Shown piece after piece: positions 1 to 8,976 of a stretch of DNA of 64,000 nt. Below the pieces are notes generated by a model. It ran no database searches. It saw only the letters and a program-made list of their open reading frames with translations, and had not been told where the DNA came from. Position numbers and translations under genes: made by a program. Position 1 is the first letter of the stretch. Each line of letters starts with the position of its first letter. This DNA comes from Pedobacter kyonggii (GTDB lineage Bacteria > Bacteroidota > Bacteroidia > Sphingobacteriales > Sphingobacteriaceae). The stretch is from contig NZ_SIXF01000006.1 of assembly GCF_004310665.1 (NCBI RefSeq), forward strand, positions 1 to 64,000. Reading direction: 5' to 3'.

Positions 1-179
1 CCACAGAGAAAAACAGATTTAAGGGAGTAGAAAACATCCTTCCAGGAATACTTGCTTTGGGCAGCAACGCAGGGCAGATGTGCATGGCAAAGTTTATCGA
101 TTTCTAATTTGTTTAAGTAGTCAAAAACAAAATTTATGCCTCCGAAAGAGGATATTGGATTTGAATTTATTATTTTCAC
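1..179 (-). mobile_element. IS1380-like transposase, 5' end only (truncated by window edge)
   Basis: Reading leftward from a GTG at 179 there is an uninterrupted frame of about 59 codons that runs off the window. The protein begins VKIINSNPISSFGG and continues with QSKYSWKDVFYSLKS, which I recognise as the N-terminus of IS1380-family (DDE) transposases of Bacteroidota, whose next residues are usually a CGGDCAEDL-type stretch. The catalytic part lies outside the window. The GTG start is chosen because the family similarity begins there. The element sits 138 bp from the stop of the leftmost PUL gene, so the PUL border is an insertion-sequence border. The family assignment rests on recalled sequence character, not a search. 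A plus-strand reading of the same bases also stays open for about 35 codons, but it resembles nothing I know. Confidence 0.65.
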
Positions 180-221
180 AGCAGTAATATTGGTCAACAC
201 TAATTTAAGTGAATATTACCT

Positions 222-266
222 TGCTGCAAAACATTATTTATCAAGGTTTTGCAGCATTTTTTTTTT
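222..266. terminator. Hairpin with T-run at the IS border
   Basis: A perfect 11-bp inverted repeat (TGCTGCAAAAC, 222-232, with GTTTTGCAGCA, 246-256) is followed on the plus strand by ten T residues. This is the form of an intrinsic terminator reading rightward. Because it lies just upstream of the transposase start it may instead belong to the IS end. For leftward transcripts from the PUL it offers the stem but no U-run. Confidence 0.4.
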
Positions 267-316
267 ATAACATGCGGACATTAGGAGCTATCGGATGACG
301 AGTGCTTTTATTTGGT

Positions 317-2890
317 TTACAGTTCAAATACGGTAAAAGAATAAGGTTTTAGTTCGAAAGATTTAAGATTCGAAAAATCCATAGCTGTTATTATAGGTTG
401 GATTTTATAATCACCCGGAAGACCTGATAGTTCTTTTTTAATTACTTGTTTGCTCACAGAACTTAACTTGGACAGATCAATACTAGTCTTAACTGCGACA
501 GGAAGCATATTTACAATTTTGATGAATAATTTTCCTGATTTTTGGTCACGGGTAATTGAGTGTGCCACCCGCTTAATTACATCTTCTCTCTTCACTGAAA
601 AATCAACCCGAGCAGGAATGAATTCATCTCCTACGTTTTGACCGTAAAGCTGTTGCACGTAATATCCAATGGTGGGTTTAACTTCTGTATTATTAAAATA
701 GATCAGATCAGGATTCCACTGCGTATGTTTTTCCTTTGCCAACAATGGCGCATAAGAGGCCATAGATACCACATCTCCATTGCGCTCCAGGGAGGTGAGG
801 TATAGCGCCTCAGCTAAAGCGGTTTCCAGGTTTGTCCTATTTCCCCCTGGGAGGCTAGCCGCATACTCTCCCAGATAAACTTTTGATTTACTGCGGTCAT
901 ATTTGTCATAAAAATCCTGATTGTTTATAAACCAGCCTGGTGGACGATAATAATGTTCATCTATCATGTCAACCTTCATTTCGTTGGCAAGGGCCCAACC
1001 TTCCTCATAATCTGTTCCTTCAAAAAATGGTCCTGAAGTTCCAATAATGGTTATTTCAGGATGCGCTTTTTTAAGTGCTTTATAGATCATGGCGAAACGC
1101 TCACGAAAGACGTCTGTTATCTGGTCTTCATTGCCAATACCGATATACTTTAAATTAAACGGTTTCGGATGTCCTGCTGCTGCACGCTGCTTCCCCCATT
1201 TTGTATTTGCCGCTCCATTACAGTATTCAACCAGATCGATGATATCCTGAATATATGCAGGCATATCTGCCATCGGGATTCCACCCTGTTGCCCGCCACC
1301 ATTGGCTCCTGAGTTTTGGCAGGGCACTCCAGCGGCAATAACAGGCACTGGAGTTGCGCCGATATCTTCACAAAACTGAAGGTACTCAAAGTATCCCAGC
1401 CCCATACTCTGGTGATAGCCCCACAAATTGCGATCAGGAACCCGGGCCTGTAAGGCCCCGATTGTATTTTTCCATCTGTAAATGTTATGGATCCCATCTC
1501 CATGGGCCACACATCCACCTGGGAAACGAACAAAACGCGGTTTTATCGCTGCAATTGTATCTGCGAGATCTGCTCTAAGGCCATTTCGGCGATTTTTGAA
1601 GGTATTTTGGGGAAATAGTGAAATCATGTCGAGATCGATACGACCCTTTTGTAATGGCCACAATTGCAAGCTAACATCCGAGGCTGAAGCCGATGATTTG
1701 AGTGTTATCTTTATTTCCTTCCAGAATTTTGAACTGCAACTGATCAATCCTTTCGAAAGCAAGCCATATTTTTCACTAACAAGCCTTACTTCGAACGACT
1801 TCTTTCCTTCCGCAACACGGACAAAACTGGAGAACAGGTAATTTTCCCCCTTTTTTATTGCAATTCCGTCATAACCAGCATTCGATAATGAACTACCATC
1901 AACCGTTAAATTCAGTGCCGCGTAATGTGGGTTATTCGGATGTAGTGGCTGTTCTGTTCGAATTGCAAAATCCCCTTCTTTGCCTTTGAATGTCCAGGAA
2001 TGGTTGCTGTTCCATTTTGTATCATGGTTTTCTTTATCTGATGGCTGATATTCAAAGTCACGATTTTGAATCAGTTCGCCATAAAGCCCCCCATCTGCTG
2101 CATAGTTGATATCTTCGAAAAATATTCCTGTTAACAGCTTACTGATCGCTTTAGCTTTTTCAGGCTCGGCCGAAATATGCAGTTCCGGCTTTGTTAAGTT
2201 TGCAAAACGTACCGGATCTTCTTTGGTTGTCTCCGCATCTTGCCGCGCCTTGAAATTCCTGAGCTCCGCAGTTTTATTCAACGCTTCAACCACTGCCCAT
2301 TTAACACGGTGTAGCTGTCCGCTTACCGTATTGTTTTGAATGGTAGTGGTGATGGTATTGCTTTTATAGGCAGTGAGGGGTACCTCCTTTGCTGGACTAT
2401 AGGTTTTGAAGTCTTTTGTTTCTGTCTGAAAATAGGTGCCCTCGCTATTCGTGTATACAATCTGATAAATGTCCAGGTCCTTATGGTAACTAATCACAGG
2501 ACGAAGGATATTCTTACCTTTTTCAAAAAAGGGATAACCTTGCGGCCCCCAGTCAATCAGATTTCTTGATTGAGCATGGGCAAACTGCCTTACCCGATCA
2601 TTTAAGCTCCAGACGCATTGCCAAACTCCCCCGCGCCCCAGAATCACATACGGAGCAAACATTTTTTTATCTGATCCCCAGCGGCCAAAGTCCGAGCGGA
2701 GGTAAACCTGTCCCGTTCCAACAGGTGTCCAATTATTTCTGTCATCGCTCCATGCAAACCGTAATCCATCAGTCCCGTATGAAAACAGGTAAACAGAATC
2801 AGTTGCAGCATGCTGCGTTGGTTCTGATGCAAATGAGTTTTTGCTAAACAGCAGAAACACCAGCACTATAAATAGCTTACTTAATTTCAT
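317..2890 (-). CDS. GH51 alpha-L-arabinofuranosidase with N-terminal propeller-like domain
   Basis: Predicted secreted enzyme (857 aa, signal peptide about residues 1-21) that would remove alpha-L-arabinofuranosyl side chains from arabinoxylan, arabinan or xyloglucan fragments. The GH51 (beta/alpha)8 part spans about 430-740, with acid/base E588 in GIGNEDQ and nucleophile E675 in VYLGEYA. A CBM4/9-like jelly roll lies at about 275-425, and an all-beta C-terminal domain closes the protein. Residues about 30-170 look like part of a GH43-type five-bladed propeller (repeated 'DGLRFAWSDD..NW', 'RNLIDWGP' and 'KDFKTYSP' turns), probably a binding module, since no complete GH43 catalytic triad is seen. 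This makes it much longer than typical GH51 enzymes of about 500-660 aa. The start overlaps the upstream GH27 stop by 14 bp, so the two are probably translationally coupled. Confidence 0.9.
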   Translation of the reverse strand: MKLSKLFIVLVFLLFSKNSFASEPTQHAATDSVYLFSYGTDGLRFAWSDDRNNWTPVGTGQVYLRSDFGRWGSDKKMFAPYVILGRGGVWQCVWSLNDRVRQFAHAQSRNLIDWGPQGYPFFEKGKNILRPVISYHKDLDIYQIVYTNSEGTYFQTETKDFKTYSPAKEVPLTAYKSNTITTTIQNNTVSGQLHRVKWAVVEALNKTAELRNFKARQDAETTKEDPVRFANLTKPELHISAEPEKAKAISKLLTGIFFEDINYAADGGLYGELIQNRDFEYQPSDKENHDTKWNSNHSWTFKGKEGDFAIRTEQPLHPNNPHYAALNLTVDGSSLSNAGYDGIAIKKGENYLFSSFVRVAEGKKSFEVRLVSEKYGLLSKGLISCSSKFWKEIKITLKSSASASDVSLQLWPLQKGRIDLDMISLFPQNTFKNRRNGLRADLADTIAAIKPRFVRFPGGCVAHGDGIHNIYRWKNTIGALQARVPDRNLWGYHQSMGLGYFEYLQFCEDIGATPVPVIAAGVPCQNSGANGGGQQGGIPMADMPAYIQDIIDLVEYCNGAANTKWGKQRAAAGHPKPFNLKYIGIGNEDQITDVFRERFAMIYKALKKAHPEITIIGTSGPFFEGTDYEEGWALANEMKVDMIDEHYYRPPGWFINNQDFYDKYDRSKSKVYLGEYAASLPGGNRTNLETALAEALYLTSLERNGDVVSMASYAPLLAKEKHTQWNPDLIYFNNTEVKPTIGYYVQQLYGQNVGDEFIPARVDFSVKREDVIKRVAHSITRDQKSGKLFIKIVNMLPVAVKTSIDLSKLSSVSKQVIKKELSGLPGDYKIQPIITAMDFSNLKSFELKPYSFTVFEL

Positions 2891-4220
2891 ACAAAACGCA
2901 GCTATGTGGTTTAAGATTCACGGTTATTTGTTTTCCATCATTCTGAACAACTTTCCCTCTCCAGCTATCTGTAACTTTAGCTACTTTAGCTATCCCTAAA
3001 TCTGAAGGTTTTACAGAAATCTCCTTTGGGTCTGGTTCATCAGAAAGATTAAACAGGGCGAGATAGTGTTGTCCCGTTTTAGCATTCGTTGATGTTACCG
3101 CAACTTTCTTGCGATCGTTAAAGAGAAATTTCACATCCGTACTTTCTCTATGCATTTTAAGCACAGCTTTATTGGTAAGCAGTGAAGTGGTAAAGGGGTC
3201 TAGGCTAGGCATATCACCACCAAACATCAAGGGCGAGCGGAATATGGTGAAGAAAGTCATCAGCACTTGCTGCTCATCCTTGGTCAATCTGCTCGCACGG
3301 TCGCCGCCCCTTTCTCCACGAATGGAAATTCTACCCAAAGGAATCATATCGCAATCAGGCCATGTGCCAGGTTTAATATACGGTGCCCATGGTTGGGCAA
3401 TATTAATCAGGTGGGTAATATGTGGCCAGGTATCCCATACATCATCCACCATTCTCCACATATTTGCATGTTGCTGAACATGCCCTGCTTTTTCTATCGG
3501 CGTTTCGCCTGGTGAAGTGCTTAGCACTATCGGGCGACCTGTTTTATCAATTGCTTTTCTGATGAGCTCTATTTCTCCCTGATGATAAGGACGGGAAAGA
3601 TCATCTACTTTAATAAAGTCGACACCCCAACTGGCGTAGAGTTCCATTATTGAATCATAATATTCCTGAGCACCGGGTTTTGTAGCATCTATAGTATAAT
3701 TATCAGTAAGCCATTTACATTGCAAAGCAGTGCTATAGATCTGATCGGCAGTGTATTTTGTACTCTTAATTGGCATCTTTTCTTTAACGGCAAGCGTAGG
3801 AATGCCACGCATAATATGAATGCCAAATTTTAATCCCTTAGCATGTATATATTTTGCCAGGTTTTTAAAGCCCTGTCCGTCTGCTGCTGACGGGAAACGG
3901 TTCAAGGCAGGTAGATAACGGCCAAATTTATCAATTACATATTTTGGATCCGTTTGGTTATATCCCCCTGCTTTATCATTTTCCACAAACCAGCGGATAT
4001 CTACAACGATATATTCCCATCCGAAAGATTTCAATTTGGAAGCCATGTAATCTGTATTCGCTTTTACTTCAGCTTCTGTAACAGAAGAGCCGTAACAGTC
4101 CCAGCTATTCCAGCCCATTGGAGGAGTCTTCGCCCAACTCTTAAAATTCTGCTGTGCGTAAGTTTGATCAATTGTGAACATTGAACAAAGTAAAATCAAT
4201 ACTGATGTTATTCTTTTCAT
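2877..4220 (-). CDS. GH27 alpha-galactosidase / beta-L-arabinopyranosidase, short form
   Basis: 447-aa exported retaining glycosidase (signal peptide about 1-22, ending TYAQ). It opens with the GH27 signature PPMGWNSWDCYG (34-44). The predicted nucleophile is D206 in FIKVDD and the acid/base D260 in WRMVDDVWD. A C-terminal beta-sandwich of about 80 residues (365-447) follows. GH27 enzymes release terminal alpha-galactose, or in some members beta-L-arabinopyranose; the sequence alone does not decide between them. It is a paralogue of the GH27 at 17659-19440, sharing the same 'MRGIP', 'FPSAADG' and 'SRPY' blocks, but it lacks that protein's NPCBM domain. Its stop overlaps the start of the GH51 gene, so both are probably made from one message. 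Confidence 0.9.
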   Translation of the reverse strand: MKRITSVLILLCSMFTIDQTYAQQNFKSWAKTPPMGWNSWDCYGSSVTEAEVKANTDYMASKLKSFGWEYIVVDIRWFVENDKAGGYNQTDPKYVIDKFGRYLPALNRFPSAADGQGFKNLAKYIHAKGLKFGIHIMRGIPTLAVKEKMPIKSTKYTADQIYSTALQCKWLTDNYTIDATKPGAQEYYDSIMELYASWGVDFIKVDDLSRPYHQGEIELIRKAIDKTGRPIVLSTSPGETPIEKAGHVQQHANMWRMVDDVWDTWPHITHLINIAQPWAPYIKPGTWPDCDMIPLGRISIRGERGGDRASRLTKDEQQVLMTFFTIFRSPLMFGGDMPSLDPFTTSLLTNKAVLKMHRESTDVKFLFNDRKKVAVTSTNAKTGQHYLALFNLSDEPDPKEISVKPSDLGIAKVAKVTDSWRGKVVQNDGKQITVNLKPHSCVLYEIK

Positions 4221-4560
4221 GCGTGTATATTTGGTCTTTCACAAATATAAATAATAAACGTTAAAACAACGATTATTATCGGGTCATTTAGTGCGCATCA
4301 AGAATAATATTACTCAAGTCGCAAAACTAATGGCGTTAGATTAAGGGGGCTTTTAACCACAGATGCACACAGATAAACACAGATTTTCATATCTGTGTAC
4401 ATCCTTTCTATCTCCCGAAAATCGGGACAAGTCGTGGTAAATTATTTTGCTTATACCTAATGAATTAACTTAATAATATTGAGCGGCAACACAGCTGTGT
4501 TTTTATTTAATTCAATAGCATCAATAATTTATCTTGTTAGAAAGGCACCAGGAGCTGTTT
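4221..4560. other. Intergenic gap with dispersed-repeat fragments
   Basis: 340 bp between the HTCS stop and the GH27 start, with no credible ORF. It holds a perfect 8-bp inverted repeat (ACACAGAT/ATCTGTGT, 4377-4398) inside a run of CACAGAT-type words, and a 'CCCGAAAATCGGGACAAGTCGT' sequence at about 4416-4437 that recurs almost unchanged at about 58119-58143. These are scattered intergenic repeats; the GH27-GH51 promoter would also have to lie here. Confidence 0.6.
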
Positions 4561-7500
4561 TTAATCCGAATCCTTTTTTTTTGTTCTATATTCTGAAGGA
4601 AGTACCTGGTATTTTTCCCTGAATGCCTTTGCAAAATAGTTAGGGGTACTAAAACCGACCATGTAACAGATTTCAGAAATGGTTTTACTACTTTTCTCCA
4701 ATAAAACCGCCGCTTTTTCGAGCTTAACAGACCTGATAAAATCAACAGGGGTTTTACCGGTAACCCGTAAACACTTTCTGTATAAGGATACCCTACTGAT
4801 CACCATATGTTTGCTCAGATCTTCCACTGATAATTGAGGCTTATGGAGATTGTCTTCAATGTAAAGTAATGCGGTGTTCAGGAATTTCACATCATCAGAT
4901 TCGATCTCCATTTCTGGCGAAGCCATACTCACCTGTCTGGAATAAGTTTTTTTAAAGGTTTGATGCAGCGTGAGCAGGTTCTTGATTTTGGAATGTAAAA
5001 TCTCAAAATTAAAGGGTTTGGTCATGTAATCGTTCGCTCCTATTTCTAACCCTTTTAGCTGTTCTTCTTCACCTGTTAAAGCCGTTAAAAGAATAATCGG
5101 TATATGTTTTGTCCTTTCGTCTGATTTTAGTTTGCCACAAAGCTCATTGCCATTCATTTCAGGCATACTGATATCGGAAACGATTAGATCTGGATGTAGT
5201 GCAAGCGCCTTTTGCCAGCCTTCCTTGCCATTTGAGGCCTCTTCGATTTTATAAAAAACCCTCAGGTTATCTTTAAGGTAAAACCTAAAATCCTCATTAT
5301 CCTCAACCAACAGAATAAGAGGGGCATTTTTTACGCGGAGGCGCTTGTCGGAAGATTCTTTCTCTACATCTTTTTTATCTGGTCCGGCATCTGGCACATC
5401 CGCATCCTCAAGATGTTTTTGCTCCTGCCCTGAAATTGCAACGGGTACAAGATTTAGGTATAATGTAAAACAACTCCCCAAACCAGGCTCACTTTCAACT
5501 ACTATTTCGCCACCTTGCATTTTGACGAACTCTTTGGTGATGGAAAGGCCTATTCCTGAACCCTGATTAAGAATGGAAGAAGAAGTTTCACTTTGGAAAA
5601 ACCGTTCGAATATTTTTTCCTGTTTATCCTTTGGAATACCAATCCCCGAGTCCATCACTTTTAACTCCAATGAAACCCTTCCATCTGCTGGTTTACCATC
5701 CAGTATTTGTAGCTCAACACCTACTGTTCCCCCTGTGGGTGTAAATTTGAATGCATTCGAAAGTAAATTGAATAATATCCGCTCTATTTTATCCTGATCA
5801 TATGATACATATAGATTTTCTATGGTACTTTTAAAAGTAAGTTTGATCTGCTTCCGTTCTGCCAGATCGTAAAAAGAATCTGTTGCATCTTTAATGAAGG
5901 AAACAATTTCGCCATCGCTATTATTTAACCGTAGCTCCTGCTCTTCCATTTTACGGAAATCGAGCAGTTGGTTTACCAGGTTTAACAACCGCCGTGCATT
6001 TCTTTTTATCATGGCCAGCTGACCATGCCTTTCCTTCTCTTTGGATTCGATCAAAAGTTTGTCTACAGGAGCCAGGATCAGGGAAATAGGTGTCCTGAAC
6101 TCGTGACTCAGGTTGGTTAAAAATTTAATTTTTAACAGGTCAAGTTCCCGTAACCTTTCAGCCTCCTTACGGTCTTGCTCACGTAATTGCCGGGCCTGGA
6201 TTCTTTCCTGTACCAAAGCGAACTCCCGTCTTAACTTTTTGATGCCCCTGCTCCGTATAAACAACAACAGGCAGCCAAAGGCCAAAACATACAGGATATA
6301 TGCCCATGTTGTACGCCAGAAAGGAGGCAGAATGGTAATTTTCAGTTGCGATTCGGCCAGGAGTGACGAATCGTTTTCATTAAAGGCCTTTACATTAAGT
6401 ATATATTTTCCCGGATCAAGATTTGTAAAAGTAGCTTTACGTATTTCCGACGGAACCGTAAGCCAACGTTTATCGAATCCTTCCAGATTGTACTTGTAAA
6501 TTACTTTGTGGGGATTAAAATAATTGAGCAGCGCAAACTGGACCGAAAAAATATTTTCCTTATAAGTAAGTGTTAAATTCTTAAGCTCTGCTATTGTCTC
6601 GGGCAGAATAATATGTCCATTTATACTTTCACCAACGTTTACTTTATGGTAAAACATTTCTAAATCTGTCATTACCAATACCGAGGGGAACCCCGTATTT
6701 TTGATCTGCCCAGCCCTGAAAATATTAAAACCGTTCGGCCCTCCAAAAATCAGTTCGCCTGCTTTTGTTTTGTAAGCAGCATTGACATTAAACTGCGTAC
6801 TCTGCAGCCCGTCTGATTTGTTGTATTTACTGTACCTGAATTTATAGGTTTCCCCTTGAGCAATTACAGAAATCTTGTAAAGCCCTTTGCGGGAACTGTA
6901 CCAGATGTTGTGATCTTCATCTTCAATAAGCTCAAATACGGTATTTTCTGGCAACCCAACATCTTCGCTTAAATTATTAAACTTTCCGGTTGAGGGATTA
7001 TATATGCTTATCCCTTCCCTTGTGCCTATCCACATCCATCCTCTGCTATCCTCAATAATCGAGTTTACAACATCCTGTACCAAGGAGTTCGTATCCCTTC
7101 TGTTGTTTTTTAAATAGCTAAACTTAGCGGTTTTGGCATCAAGGATACTCAGCCCTGCCGTGGTACCGATCCAGATATTTTTCTTTTTATCTTCGTACAA
7201 ACTAGAAACGACATAAGCATTTATCGTGTTTTTGACTGATGGATTAAAGTGTTTAAATTTTCCGGTGCTCCGGTCAAGCAAATCCAGCCCCCCGTTTAAG
7301 GTGCCCACCCATAACCTGTTGGCAGAATCTTCCAATATATCATAAATACGGTTATCTGAAATACTGGAAGGGTCTGCTGTATGCCTAAAATTCGTGAATT
7401 TCTGTCCGTCAAAAGAATCAAGTCCACCTAAATAAGTCCCGATCCACAAAACGCCCGAACGATCAAGCTTAAGGCTTACCACAATATCACTACTCAAAGA

Positions 7501-8733
7501 ATTACTGCTCGCTGGATTATTTCGGTATGTTTTGATCTCGCCCGTACTTCTGTTTAAATACAATAAGCCGTCTCCGTTTGTTCCGATCCACAAATTCCCT
7601 TTATTATCCTCTGCAAATGAATTAACATCCTTATTTATTGGTTTTTTGCCAGTTAAATACTGATTTCGGGGAAACTTATATATGCTTTTGTGATAGTAAC
7701 AGATCCCTTTCTTATATGTTCCGATCCAGACTATACCATTATTGTCCTTGTACAAAGCAGCTATGCTGTTATCACTTAATCCTCTTGCGTCATCTTTTTT
7801 GTTTAAAACATAGGTTAATCGGTAAGTATGTTTATCTAAAATATTAATTCCGCCATGATCGGTCCCTATCCAGATATTTCCATCATCGCCCTCGATTACC
7901 TGGCTTACATTGTTCGAACTTAGTCCAGAATGATCTTGCTTTTTCCCAAAATAACTAAACTGATCACTTACCACATTAAGATAATATAAACCGAATGGGT
8001 TACTCCTACTGTAAATAAAAATATTTCCCTGCGAATCATGATTGAGATTGAAGGAATTTACCTGTTTACCAAAACGCTTGTTTACTGCAAAGTACCTATT
8101 TGTTACCCTGTGGTTCTTTAAGTTAAACTTATCAAGAACGCCGCTGGTATAGCTAACCCATAAATTACCTTTTTCATCATCTATAAAATCACTTATCTGA
8201 TCGTTGTATAAAGAATTTGATAAGTCGTTCTTATGAGTATATGCAATGGTTTTACCACTTTTCGAATCATAGCAAAAAATACCGAGGTTTTCGACGTGGA
8301 AATAGACCATGCCGCTATTGTTGCCTTTTATCTTCTTAAGGTAGCCGCTGGGAATTTTATATTTTTTAAAGTGTTTGTCCTGAAAGCGCTCAAACTTTTC
8401 AGTTGATGGATTGTAAATACTGAAACCGCTATTAGAGGTAATCCACAACTGTTTCTCAGGGCCTTCAAATATATCTACGATATACCCTTCTGGTATGCTG
8501 GTACTATCTTTTGAACTATGCTTAAATACTTTGAATTCATGCCCGTCATAACGGTTAAGGCCGGCCATGGTACCAAACCACATAAATCCTTTACGGTCTT
8601 TATATATTGCATTTACCTGATTGTCTGATAAGCCGTTAGCAATATCAAGGTGGGGAAATTGATACACATTTTCCTGCGCAAAAAGAGAATTACACAGTAT
8701 GAGTGCGCTGATTAAAGCTAAAAGCCGATACAT
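4561..8733 (-). CDS. Hybrid two-component system (HTCS) regulator of the PUL
   Basis: 1390-aa one-protein sensor/regulator. After a signal peptide (1-19) come two seven-bladed Reg_prop beta-propellers (about 25-690, many repeats of the form 'D..GN.WIGT'), a Y_Y_Y domain (about 735-800) and one membrane helix (about 808-826). The cytoplasmic part has HisKA with H877 in NLSHEFRTP, HATPase_c (about 975-1095, DSGIGIP and GSGIGLS boxes), a receiver (about 1137-1250) with phospho-acceptor D1187, and an AraC-type HTH at the C-terminus (about 1285-1385). HTCS proteins bind an oligosaccharide in the periplasm and activate the neighbouring PUL. The gene lies inside the PUL, between GH42 and GH27, in the same direction as the enzymes, so it is the obvious candidate regulator. 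Confidence 0.95.
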   Translation of the reverse strand: MYRLLALISALILCNSLFAQENVYQFPHLDIANGLSDNQVNAIYKDRKGFMWFGTMAGLNRYDGHEFKVFKHSSKDSTSIPEGYIVDIFEGPEKQLWITSNSGFSIYNPSTEKFERFQDKHFKKYKIPSGYLKKIKGNNSGMVYFHVENLGIFCYDSKSGKTIAYTHKNDLSNSLYNDQISDFIDDEKGNLWVSYTSGVLDKFNLKNHRVTNRYFAVNKRFGKQVNSFNLNHDSQGNIFIYSRSNPFGLYYLNVVSDQFSYFGKKQDHSGLSSNNVSQVIEGDDGNIWIGTDHGGINILDKHTYRLTYVLNKKDDARGLSDNSIAALYKDNNGIVWIGTYKKGICYYHKSIYKFPRNQYLTGKKPINKDVNSFAEDNKGNLWIGTNGDGLLYLNRSTGEIKTYRNNPASSNSLSSDIVVSLKLDRSGVLWIGTYLGGLDSFDGQKFTNFRHTADPSSISDNRIYDILEDSANRLWVGTLNGGLDLLDRSTGKFKHFNPSVKNTINAYVVSSLYEDKKKNIWIGTTAGLSILDAKTAKFSYLKNNRRDTNSLVQDVVNSIIEDSRGWMWIGTREGISIYNPSTGKFNNLSEDVGLPENTVFELIEDEDHNIWYSSRKGLYKISVIAQGETYKFRYSKYNKSDGLQSTQFNVNAAYKTKAGELIFGGPNGFNIFRAGQIKNTGFPSVLVMTDLEMFYHKVNVGESINGHIILPETIAELKNLTLTYKENIFSVQFALLNYFNPHKVIYKYNLEGFDKRWLTVPSEIRKATFTNLDPGKYILNVKAFNENDSSLLAESQLKITILPPFWRTTWAYILYVLAFGCLLLFIRSRGIKKLRREFALVQERIQARQLREQDRKEAERLRELDLLKIKFLTNLSHEFRTPISLILAPVDKLLIESKEKERHGQLAMIKRNARRLLNLVNQLLDFRKMEEQELRLNNSDGEIVSFIKDATDSFYDLAERKQIKLTFKSTIENLYVSYDQDKIERILFNLLSNAFKFTPTGGTVGVELQILDGKPADGRVSLELKVMDSGIGIPKDKQEKIFERFFQSETSSSILNQGSGIGLSITKEFVKMQGGEIVVESEPGLGSCFTLYLNLVPVAISGQEQKHLEDADVPDAGPDKKDVEKESSDKRLRVKNAPLILLVEDNEDFRFYLKDNLRVFYKIEEASNGKEGWQKALALHPDLIVSDISMPEMNGNELCGKLKSDERTKHIPIILLTALTGEEEQLKGLEIGANDYMTKPFNFEILHSKIKNLLTLHQTFKKTYSRQVSMASPEMEIESDDVKFLNTALLYIEDNLHKPQLSVEDLSKHMVISRVSLYRKCLRVTGKTPVDFIRSVKLEKAAVLLEKSSKTISEICYMVGFSTPNYFAKAFREKYQVLPSEYRTKKKDSD

Positions 8734-8976
8734 ATATTTTATTATAAACAGAAATCATTCCTGAGACCCCCTCAATGATTAAAGTAGCTTTAATGGTTAT
8801 AGTTGATAAGAATTAAGTATTAGCTAAACTACGTTTAAATCCTGATATCTTTTAAAAAATGTAAAATTTTCAAGGTATTTTAAAACCAGGTTGTATCAAT
8901 TAAGTGGACAAACAAGCCACTTTAAAGTAATCAACAAAGGGTTTCAACCTTTGCCGTGATATGCAGAATACGACGT

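Noticed and set aside
3-107. Plus-strand open frame at the left edge (about 35 codons, ending KFIDF)
   Set aside because: The minus-strand frame over the same bases matches IS1380-type transposase character, so the plus frame is taken as a shadow.
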